Origin: Acephala macrosclerotiorum | Lineage: Eukaryota; Ascomycota; Leotiomycetes; Helotiales; Mollisiaceae | Length of the DNA: 64,000 nucleotides | Assembly: GCA_014904845.1 (NCBI GenBank) | Contig: MU119217.1 | Coordinates: forward strand, 124,001-188,000 | Direction: 5' to 3' | Part shown: positions 11,470 through 22,638 of the stretch, piece after piece | Layout of the letters: every line of letters starts with the position of its first letter | How positions within the stretch are numbered: the first letter of the stretch is position 1 | Position numbers and translations under genes: made by a program | Notes under the pieces: model-generated | The model's database searches: none | Told to the model about the DNA's origin: nothing | What the model saw: the letters and a program-made list of their open reading frames with translations, nothing else

Positions 11470-14400
11470 ATGGACAATCTTCAAGACCGACAAGATGTCC
11501 CAATATGGAACGCGGTCGAGGCCAAGAACTACAAACAAGCCTTAAAGCTCGTGGACAAGAGATTAGCAAAGAAACCCACAGACTACCTTGAGGTATGTAG
11601 CACACATCGACTTTGCGCTGAGCCCTTCTCCGCCCTTGCTGAGCCTGTGGTGTGAAATCAATCACGTGATATCCACTTTATCAATAAGATGTCTAATATT
11701 TTTATAGGCCGTAAAGATCTATATCAGATCTCTTTTACCTCAGGTCTCAGAGAAATCAGCTGTCCTCGTCCATTTGGAAGAACTCGTGAGCAGAAAATCA
11801 ACAATCTCAGATCTAGCTGCCATAGAGCTCTATGAAGATGCTCTTGAAGAAATTTTACCAGGAGCTCGAGAAAGCTGGATCAAAACTATCGGAGAGCTCA
11901 GGTGGCAATACGTCAAAGCGTTTTCCAAGCAAGAAGATAGTTGCCTGAAGTGCTTTCAAGCATGTCTGTCGAGAGACGATCTTGACCATGCTCGGCAGGT
12001 ATGTCACTACTCAGTTGATGATGTTGCACTTCAAATTACAGGGAATATGTTACTAATACTTGTGTTCAAAGATTTCCAACAGCCTCGAAAAGAACTTTCC
12101 CAAGAATCACTCCTACATATTCTGGAATATCACGTCTATGTTCTTGTTTGCTGTAAGTTCCTAGATGCTGCAATGAAGAATCTCACTAACACGTATCAGA
12201 CATCGCCACAATGCCCCGAAGCCCAGAAAAGAATATGGGGAGGTTTATCATCAGGCCAGATTGGCAAACTGGCCGCTGCGACTAGAGAAGCAACTGTGAG
12301 TATACTTTTCAAACTTGAACAACATGATTGTGCTTAATAGTAATTTAGGATGTGAAACAGTTGCCAGTCAGGTCCATACAGACGCCACAAGAGCTCCTGC
12401 TTTTGGACAGGGTTACTGAGTCTTTCGGAAGGCCAGAGCAACGGCTAGAATACTTGCAAGATCCCCACCTAGGACCAGAATCAGTCGTGGCGAAAGGCGA
12501 CTGGGGATTATGGATACTAAAATTGAAGTTGATAGGACAGGCCAATCGATGGCAGGAACTCTTCGAGCTTTGTGGCACCTTGCTCAAACGAGCACGCACG
12601 GCTAATGATTCGAACCAGCTTGCGGATGCTTCATTCAGCGATTGGACTGTGTGGGAAGCGTATCTAAAGTCAGCAAGCAAACTCGAAGGTCACAAGTAAG
12701 TGGACGAGTTCTTATACTCAACCATCCAGTTGACAAATATATAGACACTATGACCAAATCCGTGCTGAAGTCGAGGCGCATTTAGACCCATCATGCAACA
12801 TCGACAAAGCCTGGAAGAGGAATGCGTCCTTGGCATCTGTCAAATTGACATTTGAAAGCTGGACTGCCTTCTCCCAAGATCATCCAGCAGTAAATGGAGA
12901 AATTGTTAAACCCACGCCTTATCTGAGCTCGGTAGTTCAGTATCTGCAAATGTATGGGGATGCCAGTACTGCGTACAATGATCTCAGGCAATATGTTGAG
13001 CTCTTGAACTCGGGCGAGCGAGCTCAACTCTTGAAGATCCTCAATGAACACACCAAATTGGAAACATCACAGCAACCAATTGGACCATCTAAACCCGATG
13101 TGAAAGGCGATGATCAAAAGGTTGGTCCATGTTTTCTGCACTTCCCAGCTCTGTATGCTAATTTCTAACTACTTTCCAGTTATCTACCGCTTCTCAGATC
13201 ACCAGAGCCATAAACAGACTTAAGCTCAAGTATCTGATTACGTGCAGCATTCCAGAGCATGACCGCAAACAGACTCTAGAAGCGAGGCACGATCTCAGGT
13301 GCATCTTCTGCACTAGCAGCTGTGGAATATCCTGCAAGTCTTGCTTAGAAAAGCTTGCGGAGGAGTCTATCAACTCCTACCGAACAGCCGTCAACGACGA
13401 CAGCCAAATCATGGAGTCACTCCTTACCACCGATCGACATCCTGCGGATGACCTCTGTGTTCTAGCAGTAATGTGCCTGATCAAAATCGGGTGCATCGAT
13501 ACAAGTTCTGCAGCCGAACCCCTCAACAAACCTCGGGCGACTTATCTATTTCAAGCCACAGTCCTCCTGGAGTCTACCTGGTCACGTTCCAAATCGAACT
13601 TCCAGTTGTCTCAGATGCTTATCCGACTATATTCATACTTCGGATGTGGCTCACTTGCAATGAGAGCCTTCCAGCGTTTATTCTTAAAACAAATTCAGCT
13701 GGACACTCTATCATACACCATGTTTGACAGGATATCCACCTTGCATCCTCATCCTATCAGCGACTCCCCAGACGGACCTTCAAAGACTCGAACACTCATC
13801 GAGCAATTACAGAAGCAGCAAAAGCTGTACAAGACTTCTCGAGAACATATCAACAAGAATACCTGGTTGTCTTTCAAGCATGGTAGCTACAACGCAGTAT
13901 TCGAGTTCAGAGAGGTGACGCAGAAGTTGTCTCACAGCTTGTCTGCTGTCATGTCCATTATCGAAAGTAACAAGATCCATCGCTTTACCACAAACACCGT
14001 TCCAGCCACCGCAGTATCTCGAATGCATGACTTGATCCGTAGGTCTTCGCTCTTCTTATTTCCGCAATGCTAACTTATCAGCAGCTTCTGATATCGACAA
14101 CTCAGAGACCGCCTTATCTGATAACAACGACTACGAAACCTTCCCGACTTACGAAAGCAGCCTTTCACCAACCTTCGAAGAACTCAGTCGCTTCATTCCT
14201 GGTCCCTCCGTACGTCACATCACCATCCCTCTCCCAATCTCTCCCCATCCTTTTCAACATCCGACTAACATGACTCAGGAAACCCGATACCGGCTCGACC
14301 TCCTCGCCGAAAAGATATCCCTTATCGTGGACCCATCTCCCGAGTTGAGCGGTGAAAGAGCCATCCTTGAGCAATCATTGAAACAGACTCTTGATTCCCA

Positions 14401-15037
14401 AAAGCAGAGTTGGGCAGCAGAGGCCTCAAAAGTGGGGTCCAAATCCATGACTCGGGTTGAACAGTTGGCGGGTTATGCTTATCGTGCTATGGGGCTTATT
14501 ATCACTGAGGCTTGTGATCAGACGCTCTGGGCGGAAGGGGATTTCAAGAGTAGATTGGAAGGTCACAATAATGAACTCTGTGAGAGGATCGGGGAGTTGG
14601 GAGAGTTGCTTGAGGGGATGAAGGATGTGGTGCCTGCATTCCAGGAAACGTTGAATGCTGTTTATACGGCGAATGAGGTTGAGAGGACGGCTCTCAACTT
14701 CTGCAAGTTCCTGAACGGGAAAGGTAAAGCTGTCTACGAGACTCAGCTGGAAGCGAACAAGCAGATTACTGCCGCTGCTGAGGGTCTGATACGAGTTGTC
14801 ATAGACAAATGCGTGGTCGTCAAGAAGGGCCTAGATGAAGGTGGTTGGATTGATAAGGTGCTTGGAAGTGTCTTTCCAGAGTCTGAACAGCATAGATATC
14901 CTTCAGCTTCGCTGGTTGAGGCTGTGAGACAGGTTCTTGATGAGGTCTTTATGGAGGGATGGGCTGGTGAGGTTGTGGAGAGTTGGAAGGAGTCTGTTGC
15001 TGGGTTCTCGTATATCAAGATGCCTTCTAAAGCATAG
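11470..15037 (+). CDS. NAA25: NatB N-terminal acetyltransferase auxiliary subunit (Naa25/Mdm20)
   Basis: Nine exons: 11470..11592, 11708..11998, 12072..12152, 12200..12295, 12349..12695, 12745..13120, 13180..14038, 14082..14209 and 14279..15037. All junctions close in frame and give 1,019 residues. The N-terminus (V-P-I-W-N-A-V-E-A-K-N-Y-K-Q-A-L-K-L-V-D) is the first TPR-like helix pair of Mdm20/Naa25. The segment S-I-Q-T-P-Q-E-L-L-L-L also matches the family. Naa25 is the ribosome-anchoring scaffold for the catalytic subunit Naa20, which acetylates Met-Asp/Glu/Asn/Gln starts; in yeast its loss affects actin cables and mitochondrial inheritance. The cytosolic, helical-repeat nature is visible as Leu/Ala-rich amphipathic stretches throughout. 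A cysteine cluster near the start of exon 7 (C-I-F-C-T-S-S-C-G-I-S-C-K-S-C) is notable. Gene symbol follows the standard name. Confidence 0.88.
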
Positions 15038-15219
15038 CGGGTTGGGAAAGGGGTATGAATAGCAAAATGAAAAGCACTCGGATTCCCAAGTAGTTCTTAT
15101 CCCGTCTTCTCTCTTCACAATCTTCACAGGTAGCACAAGCACAAGAACGCAATGCTTTACAGCACGCCACACCTCAAAAATCAACGGAAATTCATTCCTC
15201 ATTCCTTTAAATCATCAAT

Positions 15220-15905
15220 TCACAACATATCATCCTCCACCGCTTTCCTAGCCTGTATCCTAATCGCCATCTGCGTCCTCTCCTCCCTCAACGTAACATA
15301 AATCCAAAACCACGTAATCATCTCCACAAACGCCCACGTAAATAGCACCCTATTTTTCAGCCCTTCTCCCCACGAACTCGGACTATATGATTTTGATGCG
15401 TAGATGGGAGAGGTATCGGCAAAGAGGTAGGAGTAGGCGGCTAGGAGGGAGAAGAGGAGGAATCGTACTGGTGCTTGGGGGTTGTTAGTTGAGTTGGGGG
15501 AGGGACGGAATGGGAGAAACGGGAGAAATGAGGAAGCGAAGGGGGATGGAGATGGGAATAGAAACGGGACGGATGGACCTTGGGAGCCCCAGAAGTATTG
15601 AGAGACTTCTTCGGGGAGGGAGACGGAGACGAGGTCGGTGATTCCTACGACAAGGAGGAGAGCGGAAAGGAAAGCTAGTGGGGGTGATTGTGTTTCGAAG
15701 GAGCGCGTATTTGGCTATCCAAACATCAGTAACTATGCGGTAAGTTTAGGATTTGAGGGTCAAGTACCAAACCCATAGCTTCCCCTATAATAAACACCAG
15801 CGTCTGGTCCGCGATAGCTCCAGGGGAAGTGAGGAAGAAGTACGCAAGCGTAACGTGGAAAAGTGAGAGCGAGGTAATGATCGTAGCTGCGGATATAAGC
15901 GCCAT
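15220..15905 (-). CDS. ILM1: Ilm1 family membrane protein (increased loss of mitochondrial DNA)
   Basis: Exons are 15905..15768 and 15714..15220. The 53-nt intron has a weak GTACTT donor and a GATAG acceptor; the product is 210 residues. The N-terminus (M-A-L-I-S-A then hydrophobic, F-F-L-T-S-P-G-A-I-A-D-Q, then G-E-A-M-G-L) and the end (L-K-N-R-V-L-F-T-W-A-F-V-E-M-I-T-W-F-W then L-R-E-E-R) match fungal Ilm1 proteins. Four hydrophobic segments are visible, near residues 4-25, 60-80, 130-145 and 172-190. Yeast Ilm1 is an ER-associated membrane protein whose loss destabilises mitochondrial DNA; its biochemical role is unknown. Residues about 95-125 form a Pro/Ser/Phe-rich insert that I do not recall from shorter relatives. 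The gene is convergent with NAA25 (182 bp apart) and divergent from CDC43. Confidence 0.85.
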
Positions 15906-16388
15906 GTTGAATGTTGAACTTGGGAGATTTGGCCAAGATCTGGGGTTGTTGTTGGTTTATGTACAGAGTTGGTCTCACGATGTGGTCATTTGCACCTCAC
16001 CTGGAAGCTCGCCGTCACTTTTTCGAAAGTTTTTGGGCTGAAACATGACGGTGCTCACGCGCACAGACCAAGGGACTTGAATAAGGTTGCTTTGTTTCTC
16101 CGATGTCCGTGACAAGGGTTCAAACTTCATCGGGCTTGGGGGCTGGTTCAGCCAGCCTCGAGAGAAGTTCGTGAAGTTTGATACGAAGATGACCATGAAG
16201 GACCAAAGAGATGCATAGTCCTGCATAACCGAGTACAAATTTCAAGGAGGTAGTGCCCCAATATGACACAGTCAAGTAGTCTTTCATTGCGCTGATTTTC
16301 CAGATTGTTTCGGACATTCTTCATAGAATTGACCCCTCTCTCAGTTCTCGACTTTCCTCCAAATCGCACCTCGACGCATTTTCCCACC
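15906..16388. other. Divergent promoter region ILM1/CDC43
   Basis: These 483 bases lie between the two divergent starts. The CDC43 frame is open upstream to 16305, but the ATG at 16389 has the better context. I see no other feature. Confidence 0.5.
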
Positions 16389-17817
16389 ATGGCAGTCCAA
16401 GAACCAAAGCTAAACGCCGCGCTGCATGTTAAGTACTGGCAACGATGTCTAAAGAGCGTTCTCCCAAACGGATACACGAGTATGGACTCGTCGCGCATGA
16501 CCTTAGGATTCTTCATTCTCTCCGCTCTTGACCTCCTCGGCGCTGGAGCAGATACATTCTCAGAAGATGAACGTACAAATATCAAGGAATGGATATTGAA
16601 GTGCCAGCACCCAAACGGTGGGTTCTGCGGATCTCCGAATCACAGATTTCCAGACGCGTCTTACATTGACGTTGGACATGGAAAGCAAGTGATGGATCCT
16701 GCAAATCTGCCAGCGACATATTTTGCTATAATGAGTCTCAGCTTTGTGGGTTCTTTGGATGGGATTATGAGGGAGGATTGTTTGAGGTGGTTGAAGACGT
16801 TGCAGAGAGATGATGGGAGTTTTGGTGAGATTGTTACTCAAGATGGGGTTATTGAGGGAGGGAGAGATATGCGGACATGTATGGTGGCTGCGGCTATAAG
16901 GTGGATGTTGAGAGGTGATAAGGAGTTGACTGAGGAAGAGAAAAGGGGAGATATTGATGTTGATAGGCTTGTTGAACACATTCGTGCTGGACAGGTATAC
17001 CAAGAGACTGCCCTGTAGAATTTCGGTGCTGATCGTTCGATAGACGTATGATGGTGGAATAGGAGAATCGTCTCGTCACGAAGCACATGGTATGTCGCAG
17101 ATCTAAAGAAAGGAGATCAAGCTGATGATCGTGGAGCTGGATACACGTATTGCGCCATTGCGTCGCTCAAGCTGGTCCACAGACTATCCGAATCGAAAGA
17201 CTCAGAGCCGATCTCCGGACTCACAAATGTGTCCTCTACAATCCGATGGCTGGTGTCGAGGCAGATGGGGTACACTGCTGAAGAAGATGAGGAAGAGGAA
17301 GAGCCTACTCCCCAGGTGAAGCTGCAAGGTGTTTACACTGAGGAAGAAGCACCCCAAGACGAACAATTTGTTGGGTTCAATGGCCGCTGCAACAAACGGG
17401 CAGATACTTGCTATGCATTTTGGGTTGGAGCTGCATTAAACGTATGCTTCACTCCATCTGCCGAACTTACCACATTGGACTAACTGTCAATGGGACATAG
17501 ATGCTCTGCCAGGAAGAAAACACGCTCCTGAACGTTCCACCGATCCGTCGATTCCTATTCGAACAAACCCAACATCGGATAGGAGGGTTTGGGAAGTGTC
17601 CGGGAGATCCTCCAGGTTTGCAGCTATCCGGCTTTCCTACTTTGTCCTTTCTAACCATCTCATAGATATCTACCATTCTTACTTGGCATTGGCTGCTCTT
17701 GCAACGATGAATGAGCCTGGATTGAAGTCTCTTGATGCAGCGCTTTGTATCAGTATCCCGCAAAAAGAAAAGCTAGAAAAGCTTCGTAAGGCGGCCTTAG
17801 TTCGGACAGGGGAGTAG
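16389..17817 (+). CDS. CDC43: Protein geranylgeranyltransferase type I beta subunit
   Basis: Exons are 16389..16994, 17044..17089, 17137..17441, 17501..17615 and 17666..17817, giving 407 residues. The alpha-alpha barrel prenyltransferase repeats are clear: C-Q-H-P-N-G-G-F-C-G-S-P, Q-R-D-D-G-S-F, T-Y-D-G-G-I-G, F-N-G-R-C-N-K and R-I-G-G-F-G-K. The zinc site is visible as Asp and Cys in R-A-D-T-C-Y-A-F-W and His in D-I-Y-H-S-Y. The subunit pairs with the Ram2 alpha subunit and geranylgeranylates CaaX proteins ending in Leu, such as Rho1 and Cdc42. An acidic loop (D-E-E-E-E-E-P) interrupts the region after G-Y-T-A. The ATG at 16389 sits in a CCACC-ATG-G context. Introns are 47-59 nt, as elsewhere in the window. 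Confidence 0.92.
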
Positions 17818-18567
17818 TTGAAGCATGGATTCAGCTTCTCAATGTGGGATGTTGATCCCGACTTCAGAGGAAAGAGAGCCATAGAAGGTCGGAATACCCC
17901 CCACCTTCGCAGCGGCGATGAAGTCCGTTGAAACTAGGACATGAAGTAATGAAGGAAGGGTCTATGAGATTCCCAGGTAGAAGAGGTTTAGAAAGCATAA
18001 TGCTTGTGACAACACAGCTTTGTCGCTCCCCCAATGTATCATCCAAAGCCTGGCTTTATATTGTCCCCAATTTTTCTTCCATGACTTACAAGGACCTCAC
18101 ATTGGATCGACCATGACAATGTATATTGAGCTTCCCTATATCCACCTCCTAGCTCAAACAAGTACAAATCCAGCTTCCTCGATCGCCACACGTGATACTG
18201 GTCTAATCATTCATCCCAACTCTGAGTTTCAGCTGGCTCGAATCTGGAAATCTTGATGGTGGGGCAGCAGTCGTCGCTCCTTCCACATTTTTGGAGCTTG
18301 GAATATTGCTTTCCATAAGCTGAAGCTCTTTACGAACCACAGACAGTGTCTGCAGAGTTCAACCTTGAAGAGCTTTCTCATATTCTTACTCATAATTTCT
18401 ACTTCTTTGTGTCTCACATCCCACTCATGGCGACCGACATTCACTGAAGTGGGGTTGGTTGGCTGGACGAAGTCCGATGAACTCTAAAACGATAATCATA
18501 AGAACCTAGCTCTCGGAGCTCCCACAACGCCTCCCTCCAAGCCTGAATTGACCTGCGGACAGGCGAA
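17818..18567. other. Intergenic region upstream of M20 peptidase gene
   Basis: Both flanking genes are on the plus strand. This region holds the end of the CDC43 transcript and the promoter of the peptidase gene. No coding frame is supported. Confidence 0.5.
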
Positions 18568-19855
18568 ATGAAGCTCCCCATCATTTCCAGCTTACTGCTG
18601 ACCTCCTGGGCATCCGTAGCCCTCGCAATTGAACCTCAAGAACCAATCCTCGAAAGCTCCCTAAGTTCCACCTCTCCTCTCCTCGAGCTTCACAAAAGCC
18701 TCATTGAACACGAATCCATCACCGGAAACGAACATCATTTTGCACAATACCTAATCTCCTACCTCAAAAGCAAGAACTTTACCGTCGAAACGCAAGATGT
18801 CGGTCCATTCGAAGACCAGAAATTATCCCGCGAGAATATTTTGGCATACATAGGAAAGTTAAGGCAGACTAGGATGCTAGTATCGTCGCATATTGATACG
18901 GTGCCTCCGTTTTGGAAATACGAAAGGGTTGGAAACGAGATCTGGGGACGAGGGAGTGTGGATGCTAAAGGCAGCGTAGCGACGCAGATTATAGCTGTCG
19001 AGGAGCTTCTTGCAGCAGGCAAGATTGCCGAAGGCGATGTTGCTCTGCTGTTTGTCGTTGGAGAAGAACGAGGCGGGGATGGGATGAAGAAAGCTAATGA
19101 TTTGGGACTGAAGTGGGAGACGTGTATCTTTGGGGAACCAACGGAGTTGAAGCTCGCCAGTGGGCATAAGGGGATTATGAGCGTGGATATCAAGGCGAAG
19201 GGGAAGGCAGGACATTCTGGGTATCCGGAGTTGGGTAGGAGTGCTAATGCTATATTGATTCCGGCGCTGAATGCGCTGTTAAATATGGAGTTGCCTTGGA
19301 ATGAGAAGTATGGGAATACGACGTTGAATATTGGGCGGATTGAGGGGGGCGTTGCGCCGAATGTCATTGCGGAGGAGGCTTATGCTAATATTGCTATACG
19401 TATTGCCGATGGGGAGCCGGAGGCCATTGAGAAGATCATTTTGGATACTCTTCAAAAGGTTGGACAGGAGCTAGATGTCAACTTTGGAGGTGGATATGGC
19501 CCTGTCTATATAGACAGTGATGTGCCTGGTAAGTTCTCTTGGGATGTGTGGAATATTTTTCTGACAGTCCCGTAGGATTTGAGAAGATTGTCGTCAACTA
19601 TGGAACGGTACGTCTATGTCTTTACAAATTTGCTACTTCTTGTATGGGAGCTCTGAGCTTTCTCCCAAATCTTGACTTTTTACAGTGCTAATCAGATGAT
19701 AGGATATCCCAAACCTAAAAGGAGATCACAAGAGGTACTTGTATGGTCCAGGCACCATCTTGATGGCTCATAGTGACCATGAACACCTGAATGTTCGGGA
19801 CTTGGAAGCTGCTGTCAACGGTTACAAGGCATTGATTGAATATGCATTGAAGTAG
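18568..19855 (+). CDS. Secreted M20 family metallopeptidase
   Basis: Exons are 18568..19528, 19576..19607 and 19703..19855; the product is 381 residues. Residues 1-20 are a typical signal peptide ending A-L-A. The M20 metal and catalytic residues are present in order: S-S-H-I-D-T-V-P (His108, Asp110), S-V-D-A-K-G-S (Asp132), G-E-E-R-G-G-D-G (Glu166/167), G-E-P-T-E (Glu190), the lid motif G-H-S-G-Y-P-E-L-G, and the C-terminal M-A-H-S-D-H-E-H. This is the ArgE/DapE/carboxypeptidase clan, which uses two zinc ions to hydrolyse amide bonds. The signal peptide points to a secreted or vacuolar carboxypeptidase or aminoacylase rather than the mitochondrial acetylornithine enzyme. The middle exon is only 32 nt. 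Confidence 0.87.
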
Positions 19856-20079
19856 TTGTATATACCATGATACCCCAACAATCAGACAACGATATTTGAT
19901 CTCAAAATATTGTCTCGATGCCCCGATGCGATTTTCAGATATTTATACTTCCTAGTTGACTTTTCTTCGTTCCGCACAGGACAGACATTCACCCGCCCTT
20001 CTCATCTGAACTCAGATGTCCCCCTCTCCACCCCAGGGTAGTTCCGTTCTATCGGCTTTTATGAAAGTGTGCTGGCTGC

Positions 20080-21099
20080 TCAAGCTTTGGAAGCAGATGC
20101 AAACAAGGGGCTGGCGACGATTTCGTCAAAGTTGCGCGCCCAATATAGCTGTTTCTGATTTCCACCTGATAAAATCTCTTCCACATGTACGACAGAGACC
20201 CCAATGCGCTCCAGGGTTTCCATCAGGTCGCTCTTCCCGTCTTCCGACATAACAATCCCCGTTACTCCTTCTGCAGTCAAGCATTCGAGATCTGTTCCAC
20301 TATCACCGATATAAATTAACCTCGAAGATCCTCCCTTGGCCTGCTCTGGTGCTCTGCTCCATAGCTGTAGAAGCCTCTTCATCGACGCCAACTTCGCGTC
20401 TGAAGTCGCCACAATACGGCGGAAGCCACCCTCATCTGCTTCCTGACCAAGTATGCATCCTTCCTTGGTACACACATTCGCCAACACGACCACCTTTGAC
20501 TTCTCAGCACCAATAGCCGCTTCGAGAACTGCTTGGATGAAGTGGTACGAAAAATTCACAGAGACTATTCCCCAAGTACCTCCACATTCCGAGATGCCAG
20601 TCACAAAGTTTTGGAAGCCCTTTCTGATAGACACCTCTCCGGTTTTGACAGCCTCATCGCCATATTCTTTCCATTTTTGTTCTTGTATTAGTTTGAACAG
20701 ACCTGAGTTGCTCACCCGCTCAAAGCTCTTCACCTCATTTCCCCCAAGACTTCTTTGCCACTCAACTTCGTCTTTCAGCGCCTTCCTCTCTTCTTTTACT
20801 GGTCTGTACTTCTCAACGTGTTTTGAGTAGTCCTCGCTGTACTGTGCGATGATTTGATCCCAAGCTCGCGAAAGGTCTTCCCCCTTAGCTTTTTGGAACG
20901 AGATACCGTATTTGGCAAGGCTAGAGATGGTGTCTTCTGTTGTAATCGTCCCGTCAAAGTCCAAAATGAAAGCTATCCGGTCGGCACTGCCGTTATTCAT
21001 CGTATAATAGCGTCGTGATGCCGCAACCACGTGTGGGACAGACGCTCTCAAGTGAGGAAGAAGAGGTTCTAGCTTGGTGGCACGGAGCGGGCGTACCAT
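20080..21099 (-). CDS. HAD-superfamily phosphatase
   Basis: This is a single-exon gene of 339 residues. HAD motif I is D-F-D-G-T-I-T (Asp47, Asp49), motif II is I-V-S-V-N-F-S (178-184), and motif IV is I-G-D-S-G-T-D-L-E (264-272), with lysines at 236 and 241 available for motif III. The arrangement is that of phosphoserine-phosphatase-like fungal enzymes. The first about 32 residues are basic with no acidic residue apart from Glu11, and they end in A-A-S-R-R-Y-Y, which resembles a mitochondrial presequence. A second in-frame ATG at codon 34 would give a form lacking it, so dual targeting is possible. The substrate is unknown. The gene is convergent with the M20 peptidase gene. Confidence 0.85.
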   Translation of the reverse strand: MVRPLRATKLEPLLPHLRASVPHVVAASRRYYTMNNGSADRIAFILDFDGTITTEDTISSLAKYGISFQKAKGEDLSRAWDQIIAQYSEDYSKHVEKYRPVKEERKALKDEVEWQRSLGGNEVKSFERVSNSGLFKLIQEQKWKEYGDEAVKTGEVSIRKGFQNFVTGISECGGTWGIVSVNFSYHFIQAVLEAAIGAEKSKVVVLANVCTKEGCILGQEADEGGFRRIVATSDAKLASMKRLLQLWSRAPEQAKGGSSRLIYIGDSGTDLECLTAEGVTGIVMSEDGKSDLMETLERIGVSVVHVEEILSGGNQKQLYWARNFDEIVASPLFASASKA

Positions 21100-22025
21100 G
21101 ATATTTGGCAGACAATTGACATCAAAGTTTAAAATGTGGCGGTTACCGGTGGGTTTACGACAGTACCGGGATTTGTGTGTGTTATGTAAAATGGTTAGAG
21201 CTTAGCCTGTAGACCCACTGAACTGTCGTTAATAGTACAGCTCCCTCTTGAACATTCCTTCCAAGTTTTAACAAAAGAGAAGTGGTCCAACTTCAACAGT
21301 AAGACTTGATACGTACCTTGCCAAATCAGAGCTTTAATTGGCATCTCTCGCGATCTGACATGACAGGAACAATTCAGATCTTACTAATCCTAGATTATCT
21401 GCTTCCAATCGGATACGCTTCAGACGAGTGTCTGTTCATTTTAAGCTCACCCCTGCTCCTGGCTGAGACACGGCGACCTGCCCGAGACCGAAGAGTCCCT
21501 GAATAGCGTCCGTAGATCAACGGTGGACATATGGAATCGCATCTATGAGCGGAGGCATTTATATCTTTTACCAGTGTCGAAAAATAAAGATTACTTTGTG
21601 AAGCGCCCGGGTCAATACGACGATTCCAATCGCAGGGGCCACTTCACCCTGTTTTAAGTCTTGATTGATCGGATCATTGTAAAGTCTGACATCAAACTTG
21701 AGACTCTTGTGGTGGGCGTAGAAATTAACGGTCTCCCGCACGTGCCCTCACACGCTCAAGGCGGCTAGGTTCTCAGCCCAACTGTTGATGCCTCTCCCTA
21801 TCCCACTTGGATAAGGACGATACATTTCAGACGTTCGCGAGTCACTCCCTCCATAGCTCTGGCGCACACGCATAACAGTGTGCTCTCAACAACTACCAGC
21901 TCTATTTCTACAAGTAGCATTGCTCGCCTCGGGAGCAATAACGTTAGGCTGGTAAGCGCGAGCCCTTCTATGAGAGCTTCATGGCCCATACGATCGTACA
22001 ATGTTCACCTCCTCCTGTCTTCTCG

Positions 22026-22100
<75 letters not shown>

Positions 22101-22638
22101 TTCGCTGACTTCTGAGATGCTCTGCAGATCGAATTACTGTTCACCCATATCTGGAATCTCACCTGCCGAAGCATCCTCGATCGCAAAACATCCAGCCCAG
22201 TGTCACTCGGGCGCTTAGTGTCAGAAGTCGATATTCACAGCAACGCCAAACGCACTCTTGCACGAACACTTTCAATCTTCTCCGATTCCATATAGACTTT
22301 TGGGGCGAAGCATTTTGCGCGACATCGTATACTATCAGTACCTGCCGTCTGGGTTGCGCTACAAGCTTTGGAATTAGGGCCTTTTGAGACTTCGACGTCA
22401 GGAACGTATAGGCAGCGAACACTCTCATCTAAAGTTTCACATTCCCCTGGGATTTTTCTGCGAGAGGCTTTCTGGAAGCGCAATCCTCCACACTTCCTTT
22501 GGTTCTGAGTGGGCAGGCTGTTGTTTCGCACTTTCGCGCATAGCCTCAAAAGGCTGCTCAGCCACCGCGCCAGTGAGGCTGACACCGCATCGAAGAAATC
22601 AACCTGATCGTGTTCTAAGAACAGCAACAACAGTCACT
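21100..22638. promoter_or_regulatory. Long divergent upstream region of CRZ1
   Basis: These 1.54 kb separate the HAD gene and CRZ1. They contain a 61-bp CT tract and several short upstream ATGs, including an in-frame extension with no stop from 22384 to 22638. A long regulated leader is likely but not proven. Confidence 0.4.
22036..22096. repeat. (CT)30 microsatellite
   Basis: This is an uninterrupted CT dinucleotide tract about 540 bp upstream of the CRZ1 start. Pyrimidine tracts are common in fungal promoters and 5' leaders. Confidence 0.95.

Noticed and set aside
22036..22096. CT tract read as part of a coding frame
   Set aside because: Both strands give only Leu-Ser or Arg-Glu dipeptide runs; it is a simple microsatellite.
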